From NCBI RefSeq assembly GCF_011045025.1, contig NZ_JAAKZX010000022.1:1-64000 (forward strand): a DNA stretch of 64,000 bases, written 5' to 3'. Positions 18,249 through 26,989 of this stretch are shown here, piece by piece. The DNA is from Streptomyces ureilyticus. Lineage in GTDB: Bacteria; Actinomycetota; Actinomycetes; Streptomycetales; Streptomycetaceae. A model generated the notes under the pieces. It made no database searches. It was given only the letters and a program-made list of their open reading frames with translations, and was not told where the DNA came from. The first letter of the stretch is position 1, and each line of letters starts with the position of its first letter. The position numbers and the translations under genes are program-made.

Positions 18249-19277
18249 ATGCTGCGTATGCACTTCACCGCTGGGGACATCGCCCGTACGCGGGTCGCCG
18301 ACGGGCCGGATCCGTTCTGGGAATCGGTACTGAGCCTGCATCAGGTATGGGCGAGGCGCCCCGAGCCCGACCTGGTCGGCTGGCGGGAGCGCGTCAACAG
18401 GAACGCGCGGGCGCCGCTGGACCTGCTACTGCCGCTCGTTCCCGCCCGCGGCTACTTCCCGGACTTCCTCACACCCGCGGCGAGCGCCGAAGGCTTCGAA
18501 GCGGGCCTGGACGCCGTGCTGTCCACGCCGCGGTGCGAACTACGCGACCAGATCGGCCGGTTGGCGACCAGCGGTTCTCCTCTTGGCGGATGGGCCCGCT
18601 CTGTCGCCGAGGGCACGGCACCCGCGCTCCGGCGGCTCGGCGAAGCCATGCGCGACTACCAGCGCATCGCGTTCGGCCCGTCGTGGCAGCGCGTCCGCGC
18701 ACGGACCGAGCCCGACCGCACCTGGCGCGCCCGCACTCAGTGGTACAGCGGCACGGACGCCATGCTCCGCACCTTCGGTCCCGGAATCCGCTGGCGTCCG
18801 CCCGTGCTGGAGGCCGACTATGCGGTGGACAGGGACATCCACCTGGCCGGTCGCGGGCTGCTGTTGATCCCGTCGTACTTCTGCCGCCACAAGCCGGTCG
18901 CGCTGGCCGACCCGTCCCTGCCGCCGACACTCGTCTATCCGGTCTCGCCGAGCCCTCCGGCGGCGGGCGCGCCCCTGACGGCCGACGCCGCAGGCTCGCA
19001 TCTCGCGCGCCTCCTCGGACACACCAGGGCCGCGGTCTTCCAGACCCTCGGCGGCGACTGCACCACCACCGAACTGGCCCGCCGAGCCGGCGTATCCCTC
19101 TCCTCCGCCAGCGAACACGCCGCAGTCCTACGCGAAGCCGGCCTGATCTCCAGCACCCGCCAACGCAACGCCGTACACCACTCACTCACCCCGGTGGGCC
19201 TCGCCCTCCTCGACGGCCGCCCCGCCCAGGCACCGGGTGACGCCCATCCCATCAGCGCTCGTTTCAGCACTCGATGA
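18249..19277 (+). CDS. ArsR-type winged-helix transcriptional regulator
   Basis: 342 residues. The last 90 carry an ArsR-like winged helix ([44 protein letters not shown]). The first 240 form a domain common in Streptomyces ArsR-like regulators of unknown ligand. The metal-site Cys pattern of true ArsR is not evident. ATG 18249 has GGGGGA upstream; the frame is open to 18054 but that would run into the promoter region of the divergent gene. Its stop overlaps the 3' end of sdaA by 14 bases in the convergent direction. Divergence from the HTH-glycosidase fusion suggests a regulatory link, but this is inference. Confidence 0.85.
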   Translation: MLRMHFTAGDIARTRVADGPDPFWESVLSLHQVWARRPEPDLVGWRERVNRNARAPLDLLLPLVPARGYFPDFLTPAASAEGFEAGLDAVLSTPRCELRDQIGRLATSGSPLGGWARSVAEGTAPALRRLGEAMRDYQRIAFGPSWQRVRARTEPDRTWRARTQWYSGTDAMLRTFGPGIRWRPPVLEADYAVDRDIHLAGRGLLLIPSYFCRHKPVALADPSLPPTLVYPVSPSPPAAGAPLTADAAGSHLARLLGHTRAAVFQTLGGDCTTTELARRAGVSLSSASEHAAVLREAGLISSTRQRNAVHHSLTPVGLALLDGRPAQAPGDAHPISARFSTR

Positions 19278-20631
19278 TGTTCACCGCGAGCCCGCCCCGC
19301 GCCGTTTCCTTGTACTTCACGGACATGTCGGCGCCGGTGTCCTTCATGGTCTTGATGACCTTGTCGAGGGAGACCTTGTGGGAGCCGTCGCCGCGCATGG
19401 CCATCTTCGCGGCCGTGACGGCCTTGACCGCGGCCATGCCGTTGCGTTCGATGCAGGGGATCTGGACCAGGCCGCCGACCGGGTCGCAGGTGAGGCCGAG
19501 GTTGTGTTCCATGCCGATCTCGGCGGCGTTCTCGACCTGTTCCGGGGAGCCGCCCAGGACTTCGGCGAGGGCGCCCGCGGCCATGGAGCAGGCCGAGCCG
19601 ACCTCGCCCTGGCAGCCGACCTCGGCGCCGGAGATGGAGGCGTTCTCCTTGAAGAGCATGCCGATGGCTCCGGCGGCGAGCAGGAAACGGACGACTCCGT
19701 CCTCGTCGGCGCCGGGCACGAAGTTGAGGTAGTAGTGCAGGACCGCCGGGATGATGCCCGCCGCGCCGTTCGTCGGGGCGGTGACCACTCGGCCGCCCGC
19801 CGCGTTCTCCTCGTTCACGGCCATCGCGTAGAGCGTGATCCACTCCATGGCATGCGCCAACGGGTCACCCTCCGCCCGGAGTTGACGTGCAGAGACGGCC
19901 GCCCTACGGCGGACCTTCAGGCCGCCGGGCAGGATGCCTTCGCGCGACATGCCGCGTGCCACGCAGGCCTGCATCACCCGCCAGATCTCCAACAGACCGG
20001 CCCTGATCTCGTCCTCGGTGCGCCAGGCACGTTCGTTCTCCAGCATCAGCGCGGAGATCGACAAGCCCGTCTCCCGGGTCAGGCGCAGGAGCTCGTCGCC
20101 GGTGCGGAAGGGGTACTTCAGGACCGTGTCATCGAGCTTGATGCGGTCGGCTCCCACCGCGTCCTCGTCGACGACGAAGCCGCCGCCCACGGAGTAGTAG
20201 GTCTTCGTCAGGAGTTCGGCGCCGGCAGTGTCGTACGCCCAGAGCGTCATGCCGTTCGCGTGGTACGGCAGCGTCTTGCGGCGGTGGAGGATCAGGTCGT
20301 CGTCGAAGGAGAAGGGGATCTCTCGCTTGCCGAGCAGGTTCAGGAGCTTCTCGGAGCGGATCGCGTCCACGCGCTCGTCCGCCGTCTCGACGTCCACGGT
20401 CCGCGGGGAGGCGCCCTCCAGACCGAGCAGTACCGCCTTCGGGGTGCCGTGGCCGTGCCCGGTCGCGCCCAGGGAACCGTACAACTCGGCGCGGATCGAG
20501 GCGGTCGGGGCCAGCAGGCCCTCGTTCTTCAGGCGGCGGGCGAACAGGCGTGCCGCGCGCATCGGGCCGACCGTGTGGGAGCTGGACGGGCCGATGCCGA
20601 TCGAGAAAAGGTCGAAGACGGAGATGGCCAC
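19264..20631 (-). CDS. sdaA: L-serine ammonia-lyase (single-chain, iron-sulfur type)
   Basis: Converts L-serine to pyruvate and ammonia. The 455-residue single chain joins the beta domain ([18 protein letters not shown] at the N-terminus) and the alpha domain ([17 protein letters not shown], then cysteines in [11 protein letters not shown] and TCDPVGG) that hold the labile 4Fe-4S cluster. The GTG start at 20631 has AGGAGT 6 bases upstream. It lies beyond glyA on the same strand but is separated from it by a terminator and repeats, so it is probably transcribed separately. Its place next to glyA and the glycine cleavage genes fits control of the serine pool. Confidence 0.96.
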   Translation of the reverse strand: MAISVFDLFSIGIGPSSSHTVGPMRAARLFARRLKNEGLLAPTASIRAELYGSLGATGHGHGTPKAVLLGLEGASPRTVDVETADERVDAIRSEKLLNLLGKREIPFSFDDDLILHRRKTLPYHANGMTLWAYDTAGAELLTKTYYSVGGGFVVDEDAVGADRIKLDDTVLKYPFRTGDELLRLTRETGLSISALMLENERAWRTEDEIRAGLLEIWRVMQACVARGMSREGILPGGLKVRRRAAVSARQLRAEGDPLAHAMEWITLYAMAVNEENAAGGRVVTAPTNGAAGIIPAVLHYYLNFVPGADEDGVVRFLLAAGAIGMLFKENASISGAEVGCQGEVGSACSMAAGALAEVLGGSPEQVENAAEIGMEHNLGLTCDPVGGLVQIPCIERNGMAAVKAVTAAKMAMRGDGSHKVSLDKVIKTMKDTGADMSVKYKETARGGLAVNIIEC

Positions 20632-20664
20632 GGTGACTCCTAATAACGGGGTGGTGCATGGGGA

Positions 20665-20704
20665 GGGGCACCGCGCACGTACGTCTCAGTGTGCGCGGTG
20701 CCCC
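20665..20704 (-). terminator. Terminator downstream of glyA
   Basis: Perfect 14-bp inverted repeat (20665-20678 and 20691-20704; arm GGGGCACCGCGCAC) with a 12-base loop, between the glyA 3' repeats and the sdaA start. Confidence 0.8.
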
Positions 20705-20754
20705 GAAGAAAGCGCCCGAACAAGTCGTACGGATAAGTCGTACGGAACGTACGG

Positions 20755-20811
20755 ACTTACTTCAGGCCCGCGTACTTACTTCAGGCCCGCGTACTTACTT
20801 CAGGCCCGCGT
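20755..20811. repeat. 19-bp tandem repeat, three exact copies, spanning the glyA stop codon
   Basis: Unit ACTTACTTCAGGCCCGCGT at 20755-20773, 20774-20792 and 20793-20811. The copy nearest glyA encodes its last residues (AGLK plus stop); the other two lie after the stop. A second set of near-repeats (AAGTCGTACGGA twice, then ACGTACGGA) continues outward from about 20723 to 20755. Confidence 0.9.
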
Positions 20812-22072
20812 ACAGCGGGTGCTTGTCGGCCAGCGCGGACACCCTGGCCTTCAGCGACTCGGCGTCGGCCTCCCCGAAGGGAGAAGCCGCCTTCAGCGCA
20901 TCGGCGATGATGTCCGCGACCTCGGCGAAGTCCTCGGCCCCAAAGCCGCGCGTGGCGAGGGCGGGCGTACCGATCCTGAGCCCTGACGTCACCATCGGCG
21001 GGCGGGGGTCGTTCGGGACGGCGTTGCGGTTGACGGTGATGCCGACCTCGTGGAGGCGGTCCTCGGCCTGCTGCCCGTCGAGTTCGGAGTGGCGCAGGTC
21101 GACCAGGACGAGGTGTACGTCCGTGCCGCCGGACAGCACCGAGACGCCGGCCGAGGTGACGTCGTCCCGCATCAGGCGCTCGGCGAGGATCCGCGCGCCC
21201 TCCAGCGTGCGCCGCTGGCGCTCCTTGAACTCCTCGGAGGCCGCGACCTTGAAGGAGACGGCCTTGGCGGCGATCACGTGCTCCAGAGGACCGCCCTGCT
21301 GACCGGGGAAGACAGCCGAGTTGATCTTCTTCGCGAGTTCGGCCGTGGACAGGATCACGCCACCGCGCGGACCGCCCAGGGTCTTGTGCGTGGTGGTCGT
21401 GACGACATGCGCGTGCGGGACGGGGTTCGGGTGCAGACCGGCAGCGACCAGGCCCGCGAAGTGCGCCATGTCGACCATCAGGTACGCGCCGACCTCGTCG
21501 GCGATGCGGCGGAAGGCGGCGAAGTCCAGCTGTCGCGGATACGCCGACCAGCCGGCCACGATCAGCTTCGGCTGGGACTCCTTGGCCAGCTTCTCAACCT
21601 CGGTCATGTCGACCTGGCCGGTCGCGTCGTCCACGTGGTACGCGACGACGTTGTAGAGCTTGCCGGAGAAGTTGATCTTCATGCCATGGGTCAGGTGCCC
21701 GCCATGGGCGAGGTTCAGGCCCATGATCGTGTCGCCGGGCTTGAGCAGGGCGAACATCGCGGCGGCGTTGGCCTGGGCGCCCGAATGCGGCTGGACGTTG
21801 GCGTGTTCGGCGCCGAAGAGCTCCTTGATCCGCTCGATGGCGATCCGCTCGACGACGTCGACGTGCTCACAGCCGCCGTAGTAGCGGCGGCCCGGGTAGC
21901 CCTCGGCGTACTTGTTGGTGAGGACCGAACCCTGGGCCTCCATGACCGCGACCGGAGCGAAGTTCTCCGAGGCGATCATCTCCAGGGTGGACTGCTGACG
22001 GTTCAGCTCGGCGTCGAGGGCGGCGGCGACGTCCGGGTCGAGTTCGTGCAGGGGCTGGTTCAGAAGCGACAT
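20795..22072 (-). CDS. glyA: Serine hydroxymethyltransferase
   Basis: PLP enzyme interconverting serine plus tetrahydrofolate with glycine plus methylene-tetrahydrofolate. The 425 residues match the family length. The PLP lysine is about Lys230 in [14 protein letters not shown]; the substrate-binding [15 protein letters not shown] and ASENF segments are intact. The start codon is 14 bases after the gcvH stop, so the two are co-transcribed. The final codons lie in a 19-bp tandem repeat, with two extra copies beyond the stop. Confidence 0.98.
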   Translation of the reverse strand: MSLLNQPLHELDPDVAAALDAELNRQQSTLEMIASENFAPVAVMEAQGSVLTNKYAEGYPGRRYYGGCEHVDVVERIAIERIKELFGAEHANVQPHSGAQANAAAMFALLKPGDTIMGLNLAHGGHLTHGMKINFSGKLYNVVAYHVDDATGQVDMTEVEKLAKESQPKLIVAGWSAYPRQLDFAAFRRIADEVGAYLMVDMAHFAGLVAAGLHPNPVPHAHVVTTTTHKTLGGPRGGVILSTAELAKKINSAVFPGQQGGPLEHVIAAKAVSFKVAASEEFKERQRRTLEGARILAERLMRDDVTSAGVSVLSGGTDVHLVLVDLRHSELDGQQAEDRLHEVGITVNRNAVPNDPRPPMVTSGLRIGTPALATRGFGAEDFAEVADIIADALKAASPFGEADAESLKARVSALADKHPLYAGLK

Positions 22073-22086
22073 CAGTCAGGAGTCCT

Positions 22087-22476
22087 TCAGGAGGCGGAGT
22101 CGGAGCCGGAGAATTCGGTGTACTCGGCGGCGGAGAGCAGGTCCTTCGGCTCCTCCGCGATTCGTACCTTGAACAGCCAACCGCCCTCGAAGGGCGCGGT
22201 GTTCACCAACGCCGGGTCGTCCACGACGTCCTGGTTGATCTCGGTGACCTCACCGGTGACCGGCGAGTACAGATCGCTGACCGACTTCGTCGACTCCAGC
22301 TCGCCGCAGGTCTCGCCCGCGGTCACCGTGTCGCCCACCTCGGGGAGCTGTACGTACACGACATCGCCGAGCGCGTTGGCCGCGAACTCGGTGATGCCGA
22401 CCGTCGATACGCCGTCCTCGGCGACCGACAGCCACTCGTGCTCCTTGCTGTAGCGCAGCTGCTGGGGAATGCTCAT
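22087..22476 (-). CDS. gcvH: Glycine cleavage system H protein
   Basis: Lipoyl carrier of the glycine cleavage complex, shuttling the aminomethyl group between the P, T and L proteins. 129 residues; the lipoylated lysine is about Lys64 in [12 protein letters not shown] 22476 has GGAGAA upstream and starts [15 protein letters not shown], a normal beginning for the family. It lies 150 bases after gcvT and 14 bases before glyA. gcvP and lpd are not in the window. Confidence 0.97.
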   Translation of the reverse strand: MSIPQQLRYSKEHEWLSVAEDGVSTVGITEFAANALGDVVYVQLPEVGDTVTAGETCGELESTKSVSDLYSPVTGEVTEINQDVVDDPALVNTAPFEGGWLFKVRIAEEPKDLLSAAEYTEFSGSDSAS

Positions 22477-22626
22477 GGCCTGAATTCTCCTGTACGCGGG
22501 GGAAGGGTGATGAACGGGTTGTCGTGCGTGACGAGACCCGGAGACGACGCGAGACACGACACGCGGATACGAGACGGCACACGGGAACGTACGCCACGTC
22601 GCCGCGCCGCCGAACCGCCGGCGGGA

Positions 22627-23754
22627 CTACTTCTGGCGCTTGTAGAACGGCAACGCCACGACCTCGTACGGCTCGTGGCTGCCCCGGATGTCCACGCCGA
22701 CACCGGGCGTGCAGGGTGCGGAGTGCGCGGCGTCGACGTACGCCATCGCGATCGGCTTGCCCAGGGTCGGCGAGGGCGCGCCGGAGGTGACCTCGCCGAC
22801 GACCTTGCCGCCGGCGACGACCGCGTACCCGGCGCGCGGGACGCGACGGCCCTCGGCGATCAGGCCGACGAGGACGCGCGGCGGCGACGACTCGGCGCGG
22901 GCGGCGGCCGCGGCGAGCGCCTCGCGGCCCACGAAGTCGCCCTCCTTCTCGAACTTCACGACCCGCCCGAGCCCCGCGTCGAAGGGGGTGAGCGAGGTCG
23001 AGAGCTCATGCCCGTACAGCGGCATGCCCGCCTCCAGCCGCAGCGTGTCCCGGCAGGACAGGCCGCAGGGGACGAGGCCCGCCGAGGATCCCGCCTCGGT
23101 CAGCGCCTGCCACAGCTTCTCCGCGTCGGCCGGCGCGACGAACAGCTCGAAGCCGTCCTCGCCGGTGTAGCCGGTCCGCGCGATCAGGGCCGGGACGTCG
23201 GCGACCGTGCCGGGCAGGCCCGCGTAGTACTTCAGGCCGTCCAGGTCGGCGTCGGTGAGCGACTTCAGGATGCCGGGGGACTCGGGGCCCTGGATTGCGA
23301 GCAGGGAGTACGCGTCACGGTCGTCGCGTACGACGGCATCGAAATCCCCGTGAGCCGCAGCGCGCTCCGTCAGGGCGTCCAGGACCACCTGGGCGTTGGA
23401 GGCGTTGGCCACGACCATGTACTCGGTCTCTCCGAGCCGGTACACGATCAGGTCGTCGAGGATGCCGCCGTCCTCGCGGCAGATCATGGTGTAGCGGGCG
23501 CGGCCGACCTTGACGCTCCCGAGGTTCCCGACCAGCGCGTAGTCGAGCAGGGCGGCGGCCTCCGGTCCGGTGACCGTGATCTCGCCCATGTGAGAGAGGT
23601 CGAAGAGACCTGCTTTCGTACGTACGGCCAGGTGCTCGTCGCGCTCGGAGCCGTACCGCAGGGGCATGTCCCAGCCGGCGAAGTCGGTCATCGTGGCGCC
23701 GAGCGAGCGATGCAGGGCATCGAGTGCTGTGTGGCGTGGAGTGGTGCTGCTCAT
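22627..23754 (-). CDS. gcvT: Glycine cleavage system T protein (aminomethyltransferase)
   Basis: Transfers the methylene group from the aminomethylated H protein to tetrahydrofolate, releasing ammonia. 375 residues with the folate-binding N-terminal domain (FAGWDMPLRYG, LFDLSHMGEI, GYTGEDGFEL) and the C-terminal barrel. ATG 23754 (MSSTTPRHTAL) is chosen because the longer frame would extend into the riboswitch. First gene of gcvT-gcvH-glyA, and controlled by the tandem glycine riboswitch in its leader. Confidence 0.97.
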   Translation of the reverse strand: MSSTTPRHTALDALHRSLGATMTDFAGWDMPLRYGSERDEHLAVRTKAGLFDLSHMGEITVTGPEAAALLDYALVGNLGSVKVGRARYTMICREDGGILDDLIVYRLGETEYMVVANASNAQVVLDALTERAAAHGDFDAVVRDDRDAYSLLAIQGPESPGILKSLTDADLDGLKYYAGLPGTVADVPALIARTGYTGEDGFELFVAPADAEKLWQALTEAGSSAGLVPCGLSCRDTLRLEAGMPLYGHELSTSLTPFDAGLGRVVKFEKEGDFVGREALAAAAARAESSPPRVLVGLIAEGRRVPRAGYAVVAGGKVVGEVTSGAPSPTLGKPIAMAYVDAAHSAPCTPGVGVDIRGSHEPYEVVALPFYKRQK

Positions 23755-23789
23755 CGGACGGGCTCCCAAGGCATGACGGCGAGGTCGTT

Positions 23790-24012
23790 CCTCCCCATCT
23801 GTCATCGGAACCTGAGAGGTTCGCCATGACCGGTACGGTCACTGGCTTGCACCGTGGGTGGAGCCGCCGCCCTGACTACCAGGAGACAGCCCGCTTTTCA
23901 GATGTGCCTCGCCCGCGCGGTAACGGGGCCTGAGAGATTCAAGGGAGGGACTTGCTCCTTCGGCGCCCGGACACCCGTACACCTTCGTGTACACGTACCC
24001 GGAACTCTCCCG
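23790..24012 (-). ncRNA. Tandem glycine riboswitch upstream of gcvT
   Basis: On the minus strand the gcvT leader has two successive glycine-aptamer signatures. The first runs from GGGAGAGTTCC through GCGCCGAAGGAGCAAG to AATCTCTCAGGCCCC. The second is bracketed by CTGTC and GACAG, with GGTGCAAGCC and AACCTCTCAGGTTCCGATGACAG. This tandem arrangement is the classical form and switches on glycine cleavage genes when glycine is high. Boundaries are approximate. The roughly 35 bases between the second aptamer and the ATG would be the expression platform, perhaps acting on translation. Confidence 0.92.
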
Positions 24013-24109
24013 CGCGGATTCAAGCGGCCGGTATGCAGTTGGCGCGCACATCATCGCACGCATCGGTGCGGCACGGCAGGGGGGTCATTCACAGCGGGCC
24101 CACAGGCGT

Positions 24110-24125
24110 TCACAGTGATCTGTGA
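24110..24125. promoter_or_regulatory. Palindrome upstream of the P-loop protein gene
   Basis: TCACAG-TGAT-CTGTGA, 6-bp perfect arms, about 105 bases before the P-loop gene and about 100 bases upstream of the riboswitch. It resembles a regulator site of the Crp/Fnr type in composition but has the half-sites in the opposite order to the enteric Crp consensus. Confidence 0.35.
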
Positions 24126-24230
24126 CGGGGTTGTGGCAGGGCAAGAACGAAAACGAATGGGTGCACGCATTACCTTCTCTTTACACTCGACGGGGATGGG
24201 TCTTCCGACCCGATGGGGAGGACGAACAGC

Positions 24231-24923
24231 GTGAACAGGACCACGGCTTACGCGACCGGTGCCGCCGTCGCACTGCCCAAGCAGCCCGCTGTCCCGGCTG
24301 CCCCGGCCAGGGAGGCGTGCGGCCCGTTCCCGGCGCCCGTCGTCCGTGATCTACGGGAGCGGGCGGGACACAGTCCGCACGGCCTGCGCTTCGGCGCGGC
24401 CGATCTCGTCGTAGTCACGGGCCTGCCGGGCAGCGGCAAGTCGACCCTGATGCGCCGCGCCGTGACGGGCGTACGCATCGACTCGCAGGACACCCGCGAC
24501 CGCTGGGACCACCGCCTGTCCCGCTTTCTGCCGTACGCGGTCTACCGCCCCCTCGTACGGGCCGCGCACTACGCGGGCCTGCGCCGCGCCCTGCGTTCCG
24601 GCGAGGGAGTCGTCGTGCACGACTGCGGCACCCAGGCCTGGGTGCGCAACTGGATCGCGCGCGAGGCCCGGCGCCGCGGCGGCACGCTGCATCTGCTGCT
24701 CATCGACGTCCCGCCGGACACGGCCCTGGACGGCCAGCGCGAGCGCGGCCGCGGCGTCTCGCGGTACGCCTTCGCCCGGCACCGCGCCGCGGTCGCCCGA
24801 CTGCTCCGCTCCGTGGAGAAGGGCGACCTGCCGGAGGGCTGCGGTTCGGCGGTCCTCATCGACCGGTCGGCGGCGGATGTGCTGCGGCGGATCGACTTCG
24901 GTGACGGGCGCTCCGCTGGGTGA
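24231..24923 (+). CDS. P-loop ATP/GTP-binding protein (AAA_33-like)
   Basis: 230-residue cytoplasmic protein with a Walker A motif GLPGSGKST at residues 64-72 and a kinase-like arrangement: DSQDTRDRW after the first strand, VVHDCGT, and LLLIDVPPDTALDGQRERGR. This is the pattern of small P-loop kinases acting on metabolites or nucleotides. The GTG at 24231 has GGGGAGGA upstream. It lies next to the glycine/serine genes but in the other direction, and upstream of two SseB-like genes. No substrate can be read from the sequence. Confidence 0.85.
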   Translation: MNRTTAYATGAAVALPKQPAVPAAPAREACGPFPAPVVRDLRERAGHSPHGLRFGAADLVVVTGLPGSGKSTLMRRAVTGVRIDSQDTRDRWDHRLSRFLPYAVYRPLVRAAHYAGLRRALRSGEGVVVHDCGTQAWVRNWIAREARRRGGTLHLLLIDVPPDTALDGQRERGRGVSRYAFARHRAAVARLLRSVEKGDLPEGCGSAVLIDRSAADVLRRIDFGDGRSAG

Positions 24924-24968
24924 GGCGGTTCTACGCTGCGGGTGCGTTGTGGCTGGTCGCGCAGTTCC

Positions 24969-24991
24969 CCGCGCCCCTGAAAGGGGCGCGG
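24969..24991 (+). terminator. Terminator after the P-loop protein gene
   Basis: Perfect 10-bp stem CCGCGCCCCT / AGGGGCGCGG with a 3-base loop, in a sequence block (GCGCAGTTCCCCGCGCCCCTGA) I recall as very common after Streptomyces genes. Confidence 0.8.
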
Positions 24992-25092
24992 CAACGCACC
25001 GGACTTCGGCAAGTCCACCTAGGCGGGCGCTAGGGTTTTCCGGCGCAGCGTTTGCTGTGCAGCAGTGGATTTCGAGCAGGTGGTAGAGGCAG

Positions 25093-25869
25093 ATGGACTT
25101 CCCGGCACAGGCGCACCCCCATCCCCATGTCGGCTGGCCCGGCAACGAGTTGGAGGAGGTGCTCGCCGCGTCCCTCGGCGCCCCGGCGGGGCCGTCGGCC
25201 GGGGCCCGGATCGTGGAGGTCCTCGGCCGCAGCTTCCTCTGGGTGCCACTGCCGAACGGCGGCGGCCCGCACAGCGGCCCGCTGGACCTGCCCGCGATGG
25301 AGCTCGACGGACAGGCGTATGTCCCGGTCTTCAGCTCGGAGCAGCAGTTCCGGCAGATCGTCGGCGACCACATGCCGTACACGATCGCGCCCGCCGTCGA
25401 GTTCGCGCGCGGGCTGCCGCCGCAGGTGGGCATCGCGGTGAACCCGGAGGGCACGGTCGGCATCCCGCTGCCCCCGCCCGCCGTCGCCGAACTGTGCCGC
25501 GCCGGCCGCAGCGAGCTGGACGGTCCCGCGGGCGGCGGCCGGGTCCGCCTGTACGAGCCCGACTGGCAGCAGGACCCGGTGGACTTCCTGACGGCCGCAG
25601 CGACCGAGTTCGAAGCCACTGGTGCCGTACGAACGGCCCGCCGCTGCCTGGCAGCCATCGAAACAGCGGATCCGGTCCTGTTCATAGGCGTAGAACTGAC
25701 CTCCTGGGACCCGGAAGCCCGAGCCCGCCCCCTGGACGCCTTGGGCAGAGCCCTAACCCGAGCCCCAGCCCCCTGGCCAGTAAACCTGGTCTTCCTGGAA
25801 GCAGCGGCAGACCCAGTAACCACCTGGCTACGAGAACGGGTCCGCCCCTTCTACACAGGCCAGCTGTAG
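25093..25869 (+). CDS. SseB-like protein (enhanced serine sensitivity family), first copy
   Basis: 258 residues with the SseB pattern: an N-terminal domain (ELEEVLAASLG, FLWVPLPNGG, PVFSSEQQFRQI, AVEFARGLPPQVGIAVNPEG) and a C-terminal SseB domain (VRTARRCLAAIE...VLFIGVEL). In E. coli overexpression of SseB changes serine sensitivity, but no biochemical activity is known. ATG 25093 follows an AGAGG site. A longer gene with the same general plan follows, and the pair sits beside the sdaA-glyA-gcvHT block, a notable coincidence with the family name. Codon use becomes slightly less GC-biased near the 3' end. Confidence 0.85.
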   Translation: MDFPAQAHPHPHVGWPGNELEEVLAASLGAPAGPSAGARIVEVLGRSFLWVPLPNGGGPHSGPLDLPAMELDGQAYVPVFSSEQQFRQIVGDHMPYTIAPAVEFARGLPPQVGIAVNPEGTVGIPLPPPAVAELCRAGRSELDGPAGGGRVRLYEPDWQQDPVDFLTAAATEFEATGAVRTARRCLAAIETADPVLFIGVELTSWDPEARARPLDALGRALTRAPAPWPVNLVFLEAAADPVTTWLRERVRPFYTGQL

Positions 25870-26015
25870 GAGCCCCTTCAGGGGCGCGGGGCTGCATCAA
25901 TATGCGGCTCCGCCGCGATGGGGGTCCCCCCGCTCATGGGGGTCCCCCCGCTCGAGCGAAGCCGAGAGTGGGGGAGAAGCCGAGAGTGGGGGAGCGATCA
26001 GCCACGACGCACCCG
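25869..26015. repeat. Intergenic repeat block between the SseB-like genes
   Basis: A hairpin (GAGCCCCTTCAGGGGCGCGGGGCT) is followed by an 18-bp unit ATGGGGGTCCCCCCGCTC present twice in tandem and then by GAAGCCGAGAGTGGGGGA, also present twice in tandem. The two pairs flank CGCTCGAGCG. I recall single copies of this element as common between Streptomyces genes; here each arm is duplicated. Confidence 0.75.
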
Positions 26016-26146
26016 CAGCCCGCAATCAACAAGGAGCCCCGAGCTCAAATCGGCACTTACAGCGGAGGCCAGCGACAACTGCTCAAGCCAGCGCAGCGCA
26101 TAAGCTGGTTTCATATCCGAGTCAACTTCACGAAGGGGCGGTACAG

Positions 26147-26935
26147 GTGAGCGCCAGCGGCATCGCGGCCGGGCAGGTCGAGCACATGCTGCGCCAGGTC
26201 ACGCCCGGGCGTTACGACGCCTACGAGGCGCTCCTGCGGGCGCTCGCGACCCCTTCGGCGGGCCAGATCTGGATGCTGCTCTGGCACGGCCAGGCCGGCT
26301 CACCGGACGCCCAGTACGGGAACATGGAGGTGGAGGGCTTCAGCTACGCGCCCTGCGTCACCTCCGCCCAGGAGCTCTCGGCCAGCGGCTGGAACCGTTC
26401 GTACGAAGTCGTCGACGGTCTCGATGTGGCCCGCACCCTCTACCCCGACCACTACGGCCTGTGGCTGAACCCGCACGCGCCCGGCGGCGGCGTCGGCGTC
26501 CCCTGGCTCGACCTGCGCCGTATCGCCACCGGGATGGAGCGGCAGCCCGCGGGACCGCTCCGGATGGCCGAGCCGAGCATCGAACTCCCGCAGTTCTACG
26601 CCCTCCTCGCACAGAACGCGCATCGCACCGCCGCCGTGCGCTCGCTGCGCCGCGCCTGGGTACAGCCCGCGCTGGGCGCCCCGTATCTGGCCATCGGCCT
26701 CGATGTGTACGACACGAGTCCGCCCGCCGTGGACTCGGTGCGGGCGATGATGCAGCAGTCGATCGGTGCCGTGCCGGAAGGGCTGCCGGTGTCGACCGTC
26801 GCGATGTCCGACGAGTACGACCCGGTGGCCATGTGGATGCGGGCCATGACGCGACCGTTCTACGACCGCGAGGCCCACGCGGCCCCCGCACAGGCACCGG
26901 TGGCGGGCGGCTACGGCTACCCGGATTCTTACTGA
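26147..26935 (+). CDS. SseB-like protein (enhanced serine sensitivity family), second copy
   Basis: 262 residues, related to the preceding gene. It has the N-terminal SseB-type domain (LLRALATPSAGQIWMLLWHG..., VTSAQELSASGW) and the C-terminal part (VRSLRRAWVQPALGAPYLAIGLDVYD, then DPVAMWMRAMTRPFYDR, which parallels the end of the first copy, WLRERVRPFYTGQL). GTG 26147 has GGGGCGG upstream. It ends in an Ala/Pro/Gly-rich tail. Function unknown; probably acts with the first copy. Confidence 0.82.
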   Translation: MSASGIAAGQVEHMLRQVTPGRYDAYEALLRALATPSAGQIWMLLWHGQAGSPDAQYGNMEVEGFSYAPCVTSAQELSASGWNRSYEVVDGLDVARTLYPDHYGLWLNPHAPGGGVGVPWLDLRRIATGMERQPAGPLRMAEPSIELPQFYALLAQNAHRTAAVRSLRRAWVQPALGAPYLAIGLDVYDTSPPAVDSVRAMMQQSIGAVPEGLPVSTVAMSDEYDPVAMWMRAMTRPFYDREAHAAPAQAPVAGGYGYPDSY

Positions 26936-26989
26936 CCTCTCGTACTGACCCGCTCGTAATGCCAGGCTCGTACTGTCACGCTCGTATTG
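26934..26989. repeat. Four 14-bp imperfect tandem repeats
   Basis: Units 26934-26947, 26948-26961, 26962-26975 and 26976-26989 share the core CTCGTA(C/A/T)TG. The array begins at the stop codon of the second SseB-like gene. Confidence 0.75.

Noticed and set aside
13845..19277. Prophage or integrative element
   Set aside because: A GH25 lysozyme and several unknown genes are present, but no integrase, capsid, terminase, replication gene or tRNA-linked attachment repeat was seen.
20755..20811. CRISPR-like array
   Set aside because: Three directly adjacent 19-bp copies without spacers and with no cas genes: a simple tandem repeat.
23755..23805. Upstream start of gcvT at 23805
   Set aside because: It would place coding sequence inside the second glycine aptamer; MSSTTPRHTAL at 23754 is a typical family start.
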